In this document: one piece after another, positions 35,750 to 45,443 of the stretch
Layout: every line of letters begins with the position of its first letter
Position numbering within the stretch: the stretch's first letter is position 1
Assembly: GCF_001306135.1 (NCBI RefSeq)
Contig: NZ_LGKP01000003.1
Location: 62,001-126,000, forward strand
Length of the DNA: 64,000 nt
Direction of reading: 5' to 3'
Source: Herpetosiphon geysericola
GTDB lineage: Bacteria > Chloroflexota > Chloroflexia > Chloroflexales > Herpetosiphonaceae
Made by a program: the position numbers and the translations under genes
The notes under the pieces: model-generated
Databases searched by the model: none
Seen by the model: only the letters and a program-made list of their open reading frames with translations
Told to the model about the DNA's origin: nothing

Positions 35750-36784
35750 TTATGCTGTTTGGACGAGGCTATACACGACGCTTTGCAAATCTTTTTCGCT
35801 GCGAATTGAGCGCAAATCAAGCCCAATGCTCACCAGCATTTCGGCCACATCGGGCCGCACGCCGATCAGGGTCGTGCTTGCTCCCAACAGGCGAGCTGCA
35901 TTGCTCACTTTGAGCAACGTTCGGCCTGCATCACGATCCAAGGTTGGCACGCCAGTAATATCGAGAATCAAATTGCGGGTGCGTTGGCTTTTGAGATTGG
36001 CTAAAATTTGCTCGACCAACGTGCTCAAGCGCTCTGCATCCAAGGCTCCAACCAAGGGTACAACTAAGCTATGTTGGGTAATTGGCAAAATTGGCACGCT
36101 GAGGTTGCGAATGGTGGTTTGTTGTTCGGCCAGTTGTTGGGCCAATACCGCTTGGCTATCTGCTTGGGCTTGGACATCGCGCAAGGCCCGTTGCAAGGCC
36201 GAGGTTCGTTGCTCAATTTGCTGTTCGAGCGATTGTTGGCTGGCGCGCAAGGCTTGGTTGGCGCTGTTGCTGGCTTGCAGGCTGGTGGTCAATTGGCGGT
36301 GAATCTGCCAAAGCAAGCCCATAATGATCAAAATCGAAAGCGAGTTGAGGATAACGCGAACTGGCATCTCAGACCCAGCAACTTGATCGATTCGCAGGCG
36401 ATTGGTGATGCTGACGATGCTGACGACCCAGGCTAAACCGCAAATTCCCAGCAAGCGCTTACTATCAACAAACGGCAGTACGAGCACAATTGAAATAATT
36501 GTCACGGTGGCGATTGAGAGCAAGGTGAAAAAGCGAAACGAACCGACAATCACCAAGCTCAAGGCTGCCATGTTCATCAAGACCACTGCTGCTTGGTTGT
36601 ATTGGCGTTTGATCAGCCAAAATGCTGTGGCCAACAGCCCGCTAGTAACCGTAAAGCTGGCAACCGCAACCAAATCGCCCATAAATAGATACAGAAATAA
36701 GGAGATTAAGGAGCCGCCAAGCAGCCAATAGACTGTGGTTTTAAGCCGTTTGGTAACCAGTTCTTGCTCTGTGGGTTGCGACAT
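35750..36784 (-). CDS. Membrane STAS-domain protein (RsbR-like), second paralogue
   Basis: A 344-residue protein from the ATG at 36784, with AGGTAGGT upstream; the frame extends to 36868 without a site. Order: about six membrane segments, a coiled coil (RASQQSLEQQIEQRTSALQR), and a STAS domain (VPILPITQHSLVVPLVGALD, LILDITGVPTLDRDAGRTLL, ARLLGASTTLIGVRPDVAEM). It shares layout with the 10583-11611 gene. Here too the residue after the conserved Asp is not Ser or Thr but Arg (TLDRDAG), so it cannot be phosphorylated there. Possible role: stress or membrane-state sensor without the usual phospho-switch. Neighbours give no hint. Confidence 0.8.
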   Translation of the reverse strand: MSQPTEQELVTKRLKTTVYWLLGGSLISLFLYLFMGDLVAVASFTVTSGLLATAFWLIKRQYNQAAVVLMNMAALSLVIVGSFRFFTLLSIATVTIISIVLVLPFVDSKRLLGICGLAWVVSIVSITNRLRIDQVAGSEMPVRVILNSLSILIIMGLLWQIHRQLTTSLQASNSANQALRASQQSLEQQIEQRTSALQRALRDVQAQADSQAVLAQQLAEQQTTIRNLSVPILPITQHSLVVPLVGALDAERLSTLVEQILANLKSQRTRNLILDITGVPTLDRDAGRTLLKVSNAARLLGASTTLIGVRPDVAEMLVSIGLDLRSIRSEKDLQSVVYSLVQTA

Positions 36785-37046
36785 TGCGCACCTACCTTTG
36801 CCGTTGGAAGGGGAGAATCGCTCTAAGCATACAGAGTTTTGCAGCTGGATGCAAGAGCGATTTGACAAAGCGCGGATTATAGATTTATAATCGCTCCGAG
36901 CGTTTGAAGATAGAGGATTGAAGGGTTATCATTAATCCCCCTTTAACCTTTCCCCTAAATCAAAGAATAATGGTTTCTAGGCGGCATGTTGTGCTGCTAT
37001 GAATCATTAACGCTCATGATCACTTTCTTTTATTGAAAGGTCATGT

Positions 37047-40000
37047 ATGAAGCGTTCGTTGGCTCGCCCGTTTCAGGGTCTCATGCTATTAAGCTTATGC
37101 TTAAGCATGGTTTCACCTGCTGCCATCTCCCCAGCGGCAGCCCAATCGAAGCCACCATCGGTTGATAATCGCACCAATTCAGCTACGCCTGAACAATCGA
37201 TCCCCGATGCTGCGTGGCGACCTGCTGGCAGTAGTCCTTTATTGAAGCAAGATGTTTCGATTGCTGCACCAGAGCGTGAAGCAGTTGCTCCTACGACAAT
37301 TGCTGGCTCGCCGCCATTCGAGCTTTCTGAAGTTATCGACACCTATGATGAATATAGTACTGGTTTTGCTACTGCCAACGGGGTTGTGTATACCGTTGTT
37401 GGTGGCGCAGTTGTAGCCCGGTCATTAACCACCAAACAACAGCTTTGGTCGCGGCCTTTGCCTGTTGGTTATCCAACGATTTCTACCAAGATTTTCGTCT
37501 ATCAATCAGTTGTCGTGGTGACTTACCAAGGGTTTGTATTTGGCGATAATCCTGGATCTCTATCATCTGTCTATGGATTCCAAGTGGGTGATGGATCTGA
37601 CGCTTGGCCTGCCCGATCTTATCCTACAGACTTAACTGGTAGCTATCAGTATGAAAATCTCGTTTATTTTCAAACAGATAGCAGCTATGAGGGTCCTCAA
37701 AACCGATTACATGCTGTGAACATGCTCACTGGTGCTGAGGTGCTTAATAGCTCTATTCCTGAACTCGATGGATTGTTGGGTGTTTTCTCCTCGGTTATTG
37801 CTTTAAGTAACCGTTTAGTAAACCGTCAAACCCTAGCAACGGTGGTAACCCTTCCTACGCCATTGCTATCAACTGTGCGTTTTTATAGCACCGCAACTGC
37901 CGATGGCGCAATTGCCTTCTCAGAACAAAAGCCTGTCGATCTTAATACTAATACGTTTCAAACCAAAGTTGGCCTCTATAGCCAAACTGGCAGTGCAGGC
38001 AATACCTTCACGCTCAAGGGGCGGATTACCTCGGATATTTATGCTTCCGGCAATAAAATCTTTTTGCTTACCTGCGAATTCTGTAACCGAGCGACTTGGA
38101 CTGACATCATGCCGAATTTTGTCGCTACCCTGCATGTTTTCAGTACTAATGGCACAACTCTTACCCGTGAAGCAAGCGTAAAGATCCCGCAGCATGGTAA
38201 TTATTCAAGCATGACGGTTGCCGATGGCTATCTCTATATCGTTCCAGACGCCTATGGTGCATTTGATCAAAGCCCATTAATCGTCGCCTACGACATTGCC
38301 GCCAAAGCCCTTGTTTGGGAATCGAGCATTACCTTAAGCGATGGCTGGGGACACAAAGTTGCCCGTGAAGGTGCGTATCTTTTAGTTGGGATGACACAAC
38401 CTAGTAGCGGTGATATGTCGATTGTAGCGCTGCGCCAAGAAGCCCGTTTCAGCGACCAAGACCGCACCGATTGCGATTGTACTAAGAACGATGATTATCA
38501 ACGCTCAGCAAGTGTTAGCGACGAGAGCGATATTAACACCGCAACTGGGAACTATAACTATGGTACCCAGAGCATCGAAGTTGAATCGCCTGATGGAACC
38601 TTGCATGGTGGGCTTGAATACAATAGCCAAGCGGTGCATCCATCGACCCCAACTCCCCAACGTGGGCTATCGGCTGAACCATCGAGAGGGTTAGCAGCAG
38701 GTTGGACTCACAGCTACAATATGTGGCTTGATACCACAAGCGAACCAAATACTGTTATTTACAATGGTTCTGGCGGGGCGCGTTTACGCTTTACTGCTGG
38801 TGGCCCACTAGTGCCTGGAGTTCTTTTAGCTCCAAAATCAGGCATTTTTGCCGCACTTGATTTGGTAGCAAGCACTGATCCGCTTTTGCCTGCTGAAGTC
38901 TATGTATTTACAACCCGTCACGACACAAAACTCTATTTCAATCTTGAAGGTCAACTTTTATTGATTGAATCTGATAAAGGTCAACGAGTAAAAGTTATCA
39001 ATAAAGATTTCGGCAATGGCGTATGGGCGGTTGATCGGGTTGAATCCGTCACTGACCCCAGCATTCGGCTCAATTTTAGCTATACGAATGGCTATTTATC
39101 GTCAATCAGTGATCAAAACAGCCGGAGCATTACCTTCAACCATAATACGACGACTGGAAAGTTGACTAGCTATACCGATTTGGCCAATGCCCAAGAAACG
39201 TTTGGCTATAGCAACGACTTGTTGAGCGAACGCACGAATGCTTTGGGTCAATTGATCGAGCGCACGACCTTTATTTCGAGCACAATCAATAACGAACCAA
39301 TGTTTCGGGCAACAGCGCAACAAAGTTTCCCTAATAGCACCGATGGCACCAGCCGTAAGTTGCAATTCAACTATAACAGTGCCGATCGTCAAATTCAGTT
39401 GGTCAATCCTAGCACCAATGCTGTGCTAGAAACCCGCGTTGATCGTTATGCTGCCAACAACACGATCGAATCGCAAACCTTGAATGGGATTAAGCTGAGC
39501 GATGCAACGATTGGCACAAACTTGGTTGGGACTGGCAAGACTGATGCTTTAGGCCGTGTAACCAAGCAAACTAGCAATCGCATGGGCCGGATTACTAGCA
39601 CCACTGATGCTTTGCAACGCACTACCGTTATTACCTACGATGCAAAGTTCCGTCCAATTGCCCGGCTTGATTCTAATAATATCCGCAGTTTGCTCACATA
39701 CGATAATGCCAATAATGTCATTCGTGAAACCAATGGGATTACAACAATTTCACCTTTAGGTCAGACAACAATCTATACCTATAATGTGCGCTATCCTGGT
39801 AAAAATTGGCTTGAAATCTTACATAATCCCAATAATGTGCGCACGTGGTATGAATACAATACCAAGGGCCAAGTTACCAAACAAATTGATGGCTACGAAA
39901 GTGGCAATCCCCAAACCACAACCTATGAATATGATAGCCTTGGGCGCCAAATTAAAGTAACGACAGGGTTTGGTTCAGCTTCACCATTAACCACCAAGAC

Positions 40001-43000
40001 GGACTATCGCGCAGATGGCCAAGTAGTCCGAACGATTGTTAATCTGGTAGGCGATGGCTCAGTTCGGACTGCTAGCCAAAACATTACGACCGAATATGGC
40101 TATGATGCTTTGGGTCGTAAGCTTTGGACGAAGCTTCCCGATGGCAGCTATGATCAATATGTTTCCTACAATCAAGCTGGCCAAATTCGTTGGGTGGTTA
40201 AGAATCCAATCAACAGCAGCGGTAAACCTGCGTTGCCAACGTCTGATGTTACGGTTCCAACCTTCTACCCAGCCTTCCCAACCGGAAATCTTGTTACCAG
40301 CTATGGTTATGATGTGCAAGGCCGTACTAGTACAACAACGGTTACTGGGATCGTAACTGGCACCTTTAATCTGCAAACCATGCAATGGTCTGCAGCAACC
40401 GATCGTACCACGTTGGTCGAGTACGATGCGTTGAGCCGCCCAGTTACTACAACCTTGAACTATCGCCCAACGATCAATAATGGTCAATATAGCGCTACCT
40501 ACCCTGATGTAAACCTTAAGAGCTATACCTATTATGATGCAGTTGGTAATCCTGTATGGTACAAGGATCTCTTCCATCGCTGGACGAAAACTGACTATGA
40601 TGCCTTAAATCGCCCAGTGACAGTAACCTTGAATTATGAAAATGGGAATCCAGCGACAATCGATGCTGGCAACCTTTCGTGGGCCTCGCTCAACGATACC
40701 GACATTATTCAAGTTACCAAATACAATCAATTTGGGGTTGATCGCGTTATCAACAATTATGATCTACGCACCACTGGCGTATGGTCGGCTTCAGCTCCAA
40801 TTACCAATCTTGTAACGCTCAATAACTACAACAGTGCCGGGATTCAAATTGGCACAACCCAAAACAGCGCTCCAGGCGTTACTGGCCGGACTGATGTTAA
40901 CCGCACGACCACAACGAAGATTGATCTGGTAACTGGCCGAACATTGGCTTCCCAAGACGTGCTTGGGCAATGGAACGTGCCTGAATATGATACCCAAGGT
41001 CGAATCATCAAGACAATCAAGAACTGTCGGCAGGGAAGTACGATTGCCTTTACAAATTGTGCCACCAGCGCAGGTTCAAGCAGCGGCACGGTTGATCGGA
41101 ATGTGCCAAGTGATACAACCCTTTATGACTTCTTGGGCCGTGATTACGAAACCGTTTCACCAAATGGTACGGTAACCCATACCAATTATGATGTGCTTGG
41201 CCGTGGCTATCAAACCATTCAGAACTATGTTCAATCTCCAAACGGCAGCACCGCAACTCCCTATAATGTCACAGCGAGCGCAACCTATCTTGACGCTGGC
41301 GGTCGGCGTTGGAACACCACTGATCCAACGGGCAAAGTAACCCAATACGAAGCTAATGCACTTGGTCAAACGATTGCAGTAACTGATACTGCTGGCTTAC
41401 GCACTAGCTATGGGTTTGATGGTAGTGGTGCGCAACGCTGGATCAAGTTGCCAAATGGTACGGTTAACTTGACCTATGTTGATGGACTTGGCCGAACTGT
41501 CAAACAATTTACCAACTATCAAAATGGTACGAATGACGCTGGTGACGGCACGGTTAAGGATCTTGTCGTTACCAATACTTATAATGGTGCTGGCAATTTG
41601 GTGGCAACCATTGATCAAATTGGCCGCAAAACCAGCTATGGTTATAACTTACGCGGCAACTTGGTTAAGGTCGTCCAGAACGATTCACCTAGCTGTGTTG
41701 CTACTGCAAGCGATTGTCGGGTAACGACTGTGTATCGCTATGATCGGCTTGGCAACCAAACCGCGATTGTTGATGCTCATGGCAAAGTGCGCAGCAAAAC
41801 TTATGATGCTGCTGGCCGGATCGTAAGTGATACCGATGCTACAGGGCTGGCAAATCGCACGATTAACTATGAATATGATCTGCGCAATTTGCTAACCAAG
41901 ACAATTGGCTTCGGCACTGGCACCAATCGCCCAGTTATTGCCGTTAGCTACGATGAGCTTGGCCGCCAACGCACTGTTAGCACCGCGCCAACGACGGTTG
42001 CTGGCTTAACAGTTGTCCAAGAATATACCTACGATGTCCTTGGGCGCCGAACATCGTTCTTTGATGTTTCAGCAGTTGATGTTGCTAATAGCCGTACCGG
42101 GCTTATGACCTACAACTTCGATGCCTTGAATCGGATTACTGGCGAACAACGCTCGGTTGTTGGTGACCCAGTTGCCAACCAATGGACACTTGGCTATGGC
42201 TACGACGCTGCTGGCCGGGTAACCAACGTTGGTTCAACCAACTATGAATATGATACTGCTGGCCGCCCATGGAAAGTGCTACGTGGTGCTTCACTGGTCG
42301 CCGATTATAGCTACGATACTGTTGGTCGATTAAGCCAAACGCGCAATTATGAAAATAGCGTTGAACGGGCTAAAACGATCCGCGGCTATGATGAAATCAA
42401 CCGCATCAGTAGCTTAACCACAACGGGGATCAATAATCTCGGGGCTAATAGCCAATTATCGGCCTACACCTATACCTACAACCGTGCCAACGAACCTGAA
42501 ACCTTCGTTTCAAACCAACGTTTGACCAATGGTACGGTAACAAATGCAAGCCATACCTACACCTACGATAAATTAGGCCGCTTAATCACTGAGCTTGATA
42601 ATGGATTAAGCACAACCTCACAATACGCTTACGACAAACTTGGTAACCGCACAAGTGTCACGGTCAATGGTGTTAACAACACCAGCTTGAGCTTTGATGA
42701 TGCAGGTCGAGTGACAAACAGTGGTTGGAGCTATGACGCTTGGGGTAATGTGCTGAGCGACGGGGTTGGTAAAAATACCTATACCTACGATGGCTTGAAC
42801 CGCATGTTGACTACCACCAAAGCTGGCTCAACCTATGGCTACAAGTATCATGGCGAAACCATGATTTTGCGCTCGGTTGCCAACTCGGCAAATGGCAACG
42901 TGATGACTCCGCAAACCGCCTTGTTGCACAACACGATTACTGGTGGCTATAGCAGCCTCTTACGGATCTATTCGTTACCAGGTGCTGCAACCTATACAAC

Positions 43001-44234
43001 CTATGCCTATGGGCCATATGGTGGTTTGTTGTGGTCGGAATATACCAACACCAATCCAGTTCGACGCATGGCCTTCTTTAGCGATGCCCAAAATACCCTG
43101 CGCCAACAAGTTAACCTTACCGATGGCGTAACTAGTAACCAAGATACTGATGCTTGGGGTGTTTTGACTGGCGCAACTACGCCAATGTCATCGTTGCGCT
43201 ATACCGGCGAGTATACCGACTTTGATACGGGCTTAGTCTTCTTGCGCGCACGTTGGTATAACCCTGCTAATGGTACCTTCCAAGGCCGCGACCCGTTTGC
43301 TGGCTTTGCCGAACAACCATATTCGTTGCACCCATACCAATATGCTTATAGCAGCCCAACGGTCTATGCCGACCCAAGTGGCCGTACGCCTGGTACAGGC
43401 GAAGCGAGCAGTGGTGGGCGTGTGCCTCGCCCTAATGAAGGCGGCGAAAAGAAACAAGGTCCGCGGGAGAAATCGCTGGAAAGACAATTAGACAATGAAT
43501 TATGTGATCGTATCGTATCAGAAGATCTAACTATTTCTGTCACGGCCACTAAGGTTCGCTATGCGGATATGTATTCAGCCGCAAATGCTGCACGTGCAAT
43601 TGAGGGGGCATTTTTACCGTTTGGGCAGGGTTTGATAACTTATACTTATACATCCGCGTTGGAACTTCAGGGAGGTGCTACAGGAACCGTTGGAGGAAGT
43701 GGTAATATTGGTATTCCGGGGGTTGCTAATGGTAGTGTGAATGCCGAATTACAAACTAATGGGGTTATCAAATTCGTTTTTACCTCAGCAGATGCTGCCG
43801 CATTTAATCAAGCTGAGTTGACATATACACCGGGTTATGTGGGTCTGTTAAAAGCAATTGGAGTCAATCTTGCTAAAGTAGGCAGAACTGATTTATTTGA
43901 TGGCGCAAAAAACTTGAATATCTATCACCTAAGATATACATTCACAGTAGATAAGTGGGGTGATGATGAGAGATTTGAGGCGATTAAGGTTGGGTACGAG
44001 TTGTGTGTTTATTATAATCCTGTCTGTGATAATAATGAAACGGCTCTTATTGCTCCACCACGTGCCGAAGCAGTTGCTACCTCATTGGGTATGCGAGTAG
44101 AACATACATATGGTAGAAAACAACAAATAACAGAAGTTAATCTGACCGACATTAATGATTCTGCTGATCGAATATTATCGGTAGGAGGTCCAGGACAAAT
44201 AAGTCAGTTTACCAAAGAATATAAGTCGAAGTAG
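37047..44234 (+). CDS. Giant secreted YD/RHS-repeat protein with variable C-terminal tip
   Basis: A 2395-residue protein. ATG 37047 has GAAAGG upstream. A signal peptide (residues 1-33, MLLSLCLSMVSPAAISPAAA) exports it. Residues about 95-470 look like a PQQ/WD-like beta-propeller (GVVYTVVGGAVVARSLTTKQ). A Cys-rich joint DRTDCDCTKNDD (about 470-480) follows, then a cap and long arrays of YD repeats (YDAKFRPIARLDSNN type, about 860-1960), which form the RHS cocoon shell. The conserved RHS core RYTGEYTDFDTGLVFLRARW, YNPANGTFQGRDPFAG is at about 2051-2085, followed by an AT-rich tip (about 2118-2395) of unknown fold. In polymorphic toxins the tip is the toxic part; here no toxin motif was recognised and no immunity gene follows. 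Confidence 0.92.
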   Translation: MKRSLARPFQGLMLLSLCLSMVSPAAISPAAAQSKPPSVDNRTNSATPEQSIPDAAWRPAGSSPLLKQDVSIAAPEREAVAPTTIAGSPPFELSEVIDTYDEYSTGFATANGVVYTVVGGAVVARSLTTKQQLWSRPLPVGYPTISTKIFVYQSVVVVTYQGFVFGDNPGSLSSVYGFQVGDGSDAWPARSYPTDLTGSYQYENLVYFQTDSSYEGPQNRLHAVNMLTGAEVLNSSIPELDGLLGVFSSVIALSNRLVNRQTLATVVTLPTPLLSTVRFYSTATADGAIAFSEQKPVDLNTNTFQTKVGLYSQTGSAGNTFTLKGRITSDIYASGNKIFLLTCEFCNRATWTDIMPNFVATLHVFSTNGTTLTREASVKIPQHGNYSSMTVADGYLYIVPDAYGAFDQSPLIVAYDIAAKALVWESSITLSDGWGHKVAREGAYLLVGMTQPSSGDMSIVALRQEARFSDQDRTDCDCTKNDDYQRSASVSDESDINTATGNYNYGTQSIEVESPDGTLHGGLEYNSQAVHPSTPTPQRGLSAEPSRGLAAGWTHSYNMWLDTTSEPNTVIYNGSGGARLRFTAGGPLVPGVLLAPKSGIFAALDLVASTDPLLPAEVYVFTTRHDTKLYFNLEGQLLLIESDKGQRVKVINKDFGNGVWAVDRVESVTDPSIRLNFSYTNGYLSSISDQNSRSITFNHNTTTGKLTSYTDLANAQETFGYSNDLLSERTNALGQLIERTTFISSTINNEPMFRATAQQSFPNSTDGTSRKLQFNYNSADRQIQLVNPSTNAVLETRVDRYAANNTIESQTLNGIKLSDATIGTNLVGTGKTDALGRVTKQTSNRMGRITSTTDALQRTTVITYDAKFRPIARLDSNNIRSLLTYDNANNVIRETNGITTISPLGQTTIYTYNVRYPGKNWLEILHNPNNVRTWYEYNTKGQVTKQIDGYESGNPQTTTYEYDSLGRQIKVTTGFGSASPLTTKTDYRADGQVVRTIVNLVGDGSVRTASQNITTEYGYDALGRKLWTKLPDGSYDQYVSYNQAGQIRWVVKNPINSSGKPALPTSDVTVPTFYPAFPTGNLVTSYGYDVQGRTSTTTVTGIVTGTFNLQTMQWSAATDRTTLVEYDALSRPVTTTLNYRPTINNGQYSATYPDVNLKSYTYYDAVGNPVWYKDLFHRWTKTDYDALNRPVTVTLNYENGNPATIDAGNLSWASLNDTDIIQVTKYNQFGVDRVINNYDLRTTGVWSASAPITNLVTLNNYNSAGIQIGTTQNSAPGVTGRTDVNRTTTTKIDLVTGRTLASQDVLGQWNVPEYDTQGRIIKTIKNCRQGSTIAFTNCATSAGSSSGTVDRNVPSDTTLYDFLGRDYETVSPNGTVTHTNYDVLGRGYQTIQNYVQSPNGSTATPYNVTASATYLDAGGRRWNTTDPTGKVTQYEANALGQTIAVTDTAGLRTSYGFDGSGAQRWIKLPNGTVNLTYVDGLGRTVKQFTNYQNGTNDAGDGTVKDLVVTNTYNGAGNLVATIDQIGRKTSYGYNLRGNLVKVVQNDSPSCVATASDCRVTTVYRYDRLGNQTAIVDAHGKVRSKTYDAAGRIVSDTDATGLANRTINYEYDLRNLLTKTIGFGTGTNRPVIAVSYDELGRQRTVSTAPTTVAGLTVVQEYTYDVLGRRTSFFDVSAVDVANSRTGLMTYNFDALNRITGEQRSVVGDPVANQWTLGYGYDAAGRVTNVGSTNYEYDTAGRPWKVLRGASLVADYSYDTVGRLSQTRNYENSVERAKTIRGYDEINRISSLTTTGINNLGANSQLSAYTYTYNRANEPETFVSNQRLTNGTVTNASHTYTYDKLGRLITELDNGLSTTSQYAYDKLGNRTSVTVNGVNNTSLSFDDAGRVTNSGWSYDAWGNVLSDGVGKNTYTYDGLNRMLTTTKAGSTYGYKYHGETMILRSVANSANGNVMTPQTALLHNTITGGYSSLLRIYSLPGAATYTTYAYGPYGGLLWSEYTNTNPVRRMAFFSDAQNTLRQQVNLTDGVTSNQDTDAWGVLTGATTPMSSLRYTGEYTDFDTGLVFLRARWYNPANGTFQGRDPFAGFAEQPYSLHPYQYAYSSPTVYADPSGRTPGTGEASSGGRVPRPNEGGEKKQGPREKSLERQLDNELCDRIVSEDLTISVTATKVRYADMYSAANAARAIEGAFLPFGQGLITYTYTSALELQGGATGTVGGSGNIGIPGVANGSVNAELQTNGVIKFVFTSADAAAFNQAELTYTPGYVGLLKAIGVNLAKVGRTDLFDGAKNLNIYHLRYTFTVDKWGDDERFEAIKVGYELCVYYNPVCDNNETALIAPPRAEAVATSLGMRVEHTYGRKQQITEVNLTDINDSADRILSVGGPGQISQFTKEYKSK

Positions 44235-44266
44235 CCTTAATCATTCTTAATCGAATAATTAGTGTG

Positions 44267-44304
44267 AACCCCACCTATACCTGCACAGAGGTATAGGTGG
44301 GGTT
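44267..44304 (+). terminator. Strong intrinsic terminator of the YD/RHS gene
   Basis: A perfect 16-base-pair stem, AACCCCACCTATACCT and its complement, with loop GCACAG, followed by TTTATTTT. It begins 33 bases past the stop. Confidence 0.9.
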
Positions 44305-44350
44305 TTATTTTGTGTTGGGCTAGAGGTGTGATTATACTTAGCCGATACTT

Positions 44351-45316
44351 TTAGATACTATTGACCAATTGTTGGCTTGAACTGGTCTTTGCTGTATGTG
44401 AACTGGTTTTGAAGCCCTTGGCGATCAACCAAATTGCCAAACTCATTTCGGTAAGCGCCACTGGAATCGCCAAGAGTGCGCCCCAAGTCGAAAGTTGCTC
44501 GATAATTCCAAACATTTCCAACAGCGATGCAAGAAAAATGAGGCTTGAGCCAACCAAGCCCAGCGTGGCGATTGGCCGGGGAATTTGGCGGGTTTGAAAG
44601 AAAATGTAACTATACATAATTGTGTTGAGGCCAAGCATGAAATTTGGCCCAAGCATAAATGTCCAATCGTGGATGGCAATTAATGCGCTGCCAACCACGC
44701 GGTAGCTTTGCTCATCGGCGGCAGTTGTGCTGCTAAATTCACGGCTGATGCTAAGCAAAGCTAACATGCCCACGATCCCGATTGTAATCACCACTGCTTC
44801 GAGAAAGCGGAAACATAGGTGCGCCAAGGCAATCCGTTCGCTATATTGACGTAAGATTGGAAACATGGTGACGGCTGTGCCAACGGCGGTGGTGACGAGA
44901 ACCAGTTCCATGAGCGCTGCAACAACAATTTGGTTGGCATTGGCTGCGCCTGCGCGCAAATAGTCGCTTTCGGTTAGCAATGGTGCATACCACAGTAGGC
45001 CAAGAATCGAGCTGACTGCTGCTAAGATAAAAAAGATTCCAATGAGAATGGCGTGGCGGCGTTGGTTGGCCATGGTGCTTGCTCCTTGTGAAATGTTGAT
45101 TGGTTGCTCAAGTGGCACGACTGCAATCAAGCTCAAGCCTGAATCGCGAATTTTGCGCAAAACCCGATAGAGCGCTGCCTGATCAACGATTGAGCCAGTG
45201 AGCAGCGTATCGCCTTGCGGCGTATGGCTGATGGCTAAATCATCGAACCATTCAGCCCAACTTGGGTCAAGCTGGCCTTTGATCTGAATCTGATAGCGCA
45301 GCGATGAATTTGCCAT
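44351..45316 (-). CDS. DUF4386-type membrane protein fused to an N-terminal small domain
   Basis: A 321-residue protein from the ATG at 45316. Residues 1-80 form a small soluble domain (LRYQIQIKGQLDPSWAEWFD, GDTLLTGSIVDQAALYRVLR, KIRDSGLSLIAVVP) that in many Chloroflexota and Actinobacteria is a stand-alone protein. After a linker comes a second start-like MANQRRHAILIGIFFILAAV, then seven or so membrane helices of the DUF4386 family (to 321). An AGGAG seven to eight bases before the internal ATG at 45073 is retained in the frame, so the two parts look like neighbouring genes fused by loss of a stop. Biochemical role unknown. Confidence 0.75.
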   Translation of the reverse strand: MANSSLRYQIQIKGQLDPSWAEWFDDLAISHTPQGDTLLTGSIVDQAALYRVLRKIRDSGLSLIAVVPLEQPINISQGASTMANQRRHAILIGIFFILAAVSSILGLLWYAPLLTESDYLRAGAANANQIVVAALMELVLVTTAVGTAVTMFPILRQYSERIALAHLCFRFLEAVVITIGIVGMLALLSISREFSSTTAADEQSYRVVGSALIAIHDWTFMLGPNFMLGLNTIMYSYIFFQTRQIPRPIATLGLVGSSLIFLASLLEMFGIIEQLSTWGALLAIPVALTEMSLAIWLIAKGFKTSSHTAKTSSSQQLVNSI

Positions 45317-45443
45317 ACCTTCCTGCTTTGAACTATGCGTCGTGTGCGATCTGCGAGCAGGATACAATTCTGGTCGCGGCCTGTCATACCTCAAATGAGT
45401 TATTCGACGAGGTAGGCTGCATATTTATTGTTGGTTCTAGGTT

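Noticed and set aside
44235-44350. Immunity gene after the RHS tip
   Set aside because: Only 116 bases, mostly terminator; no frame.
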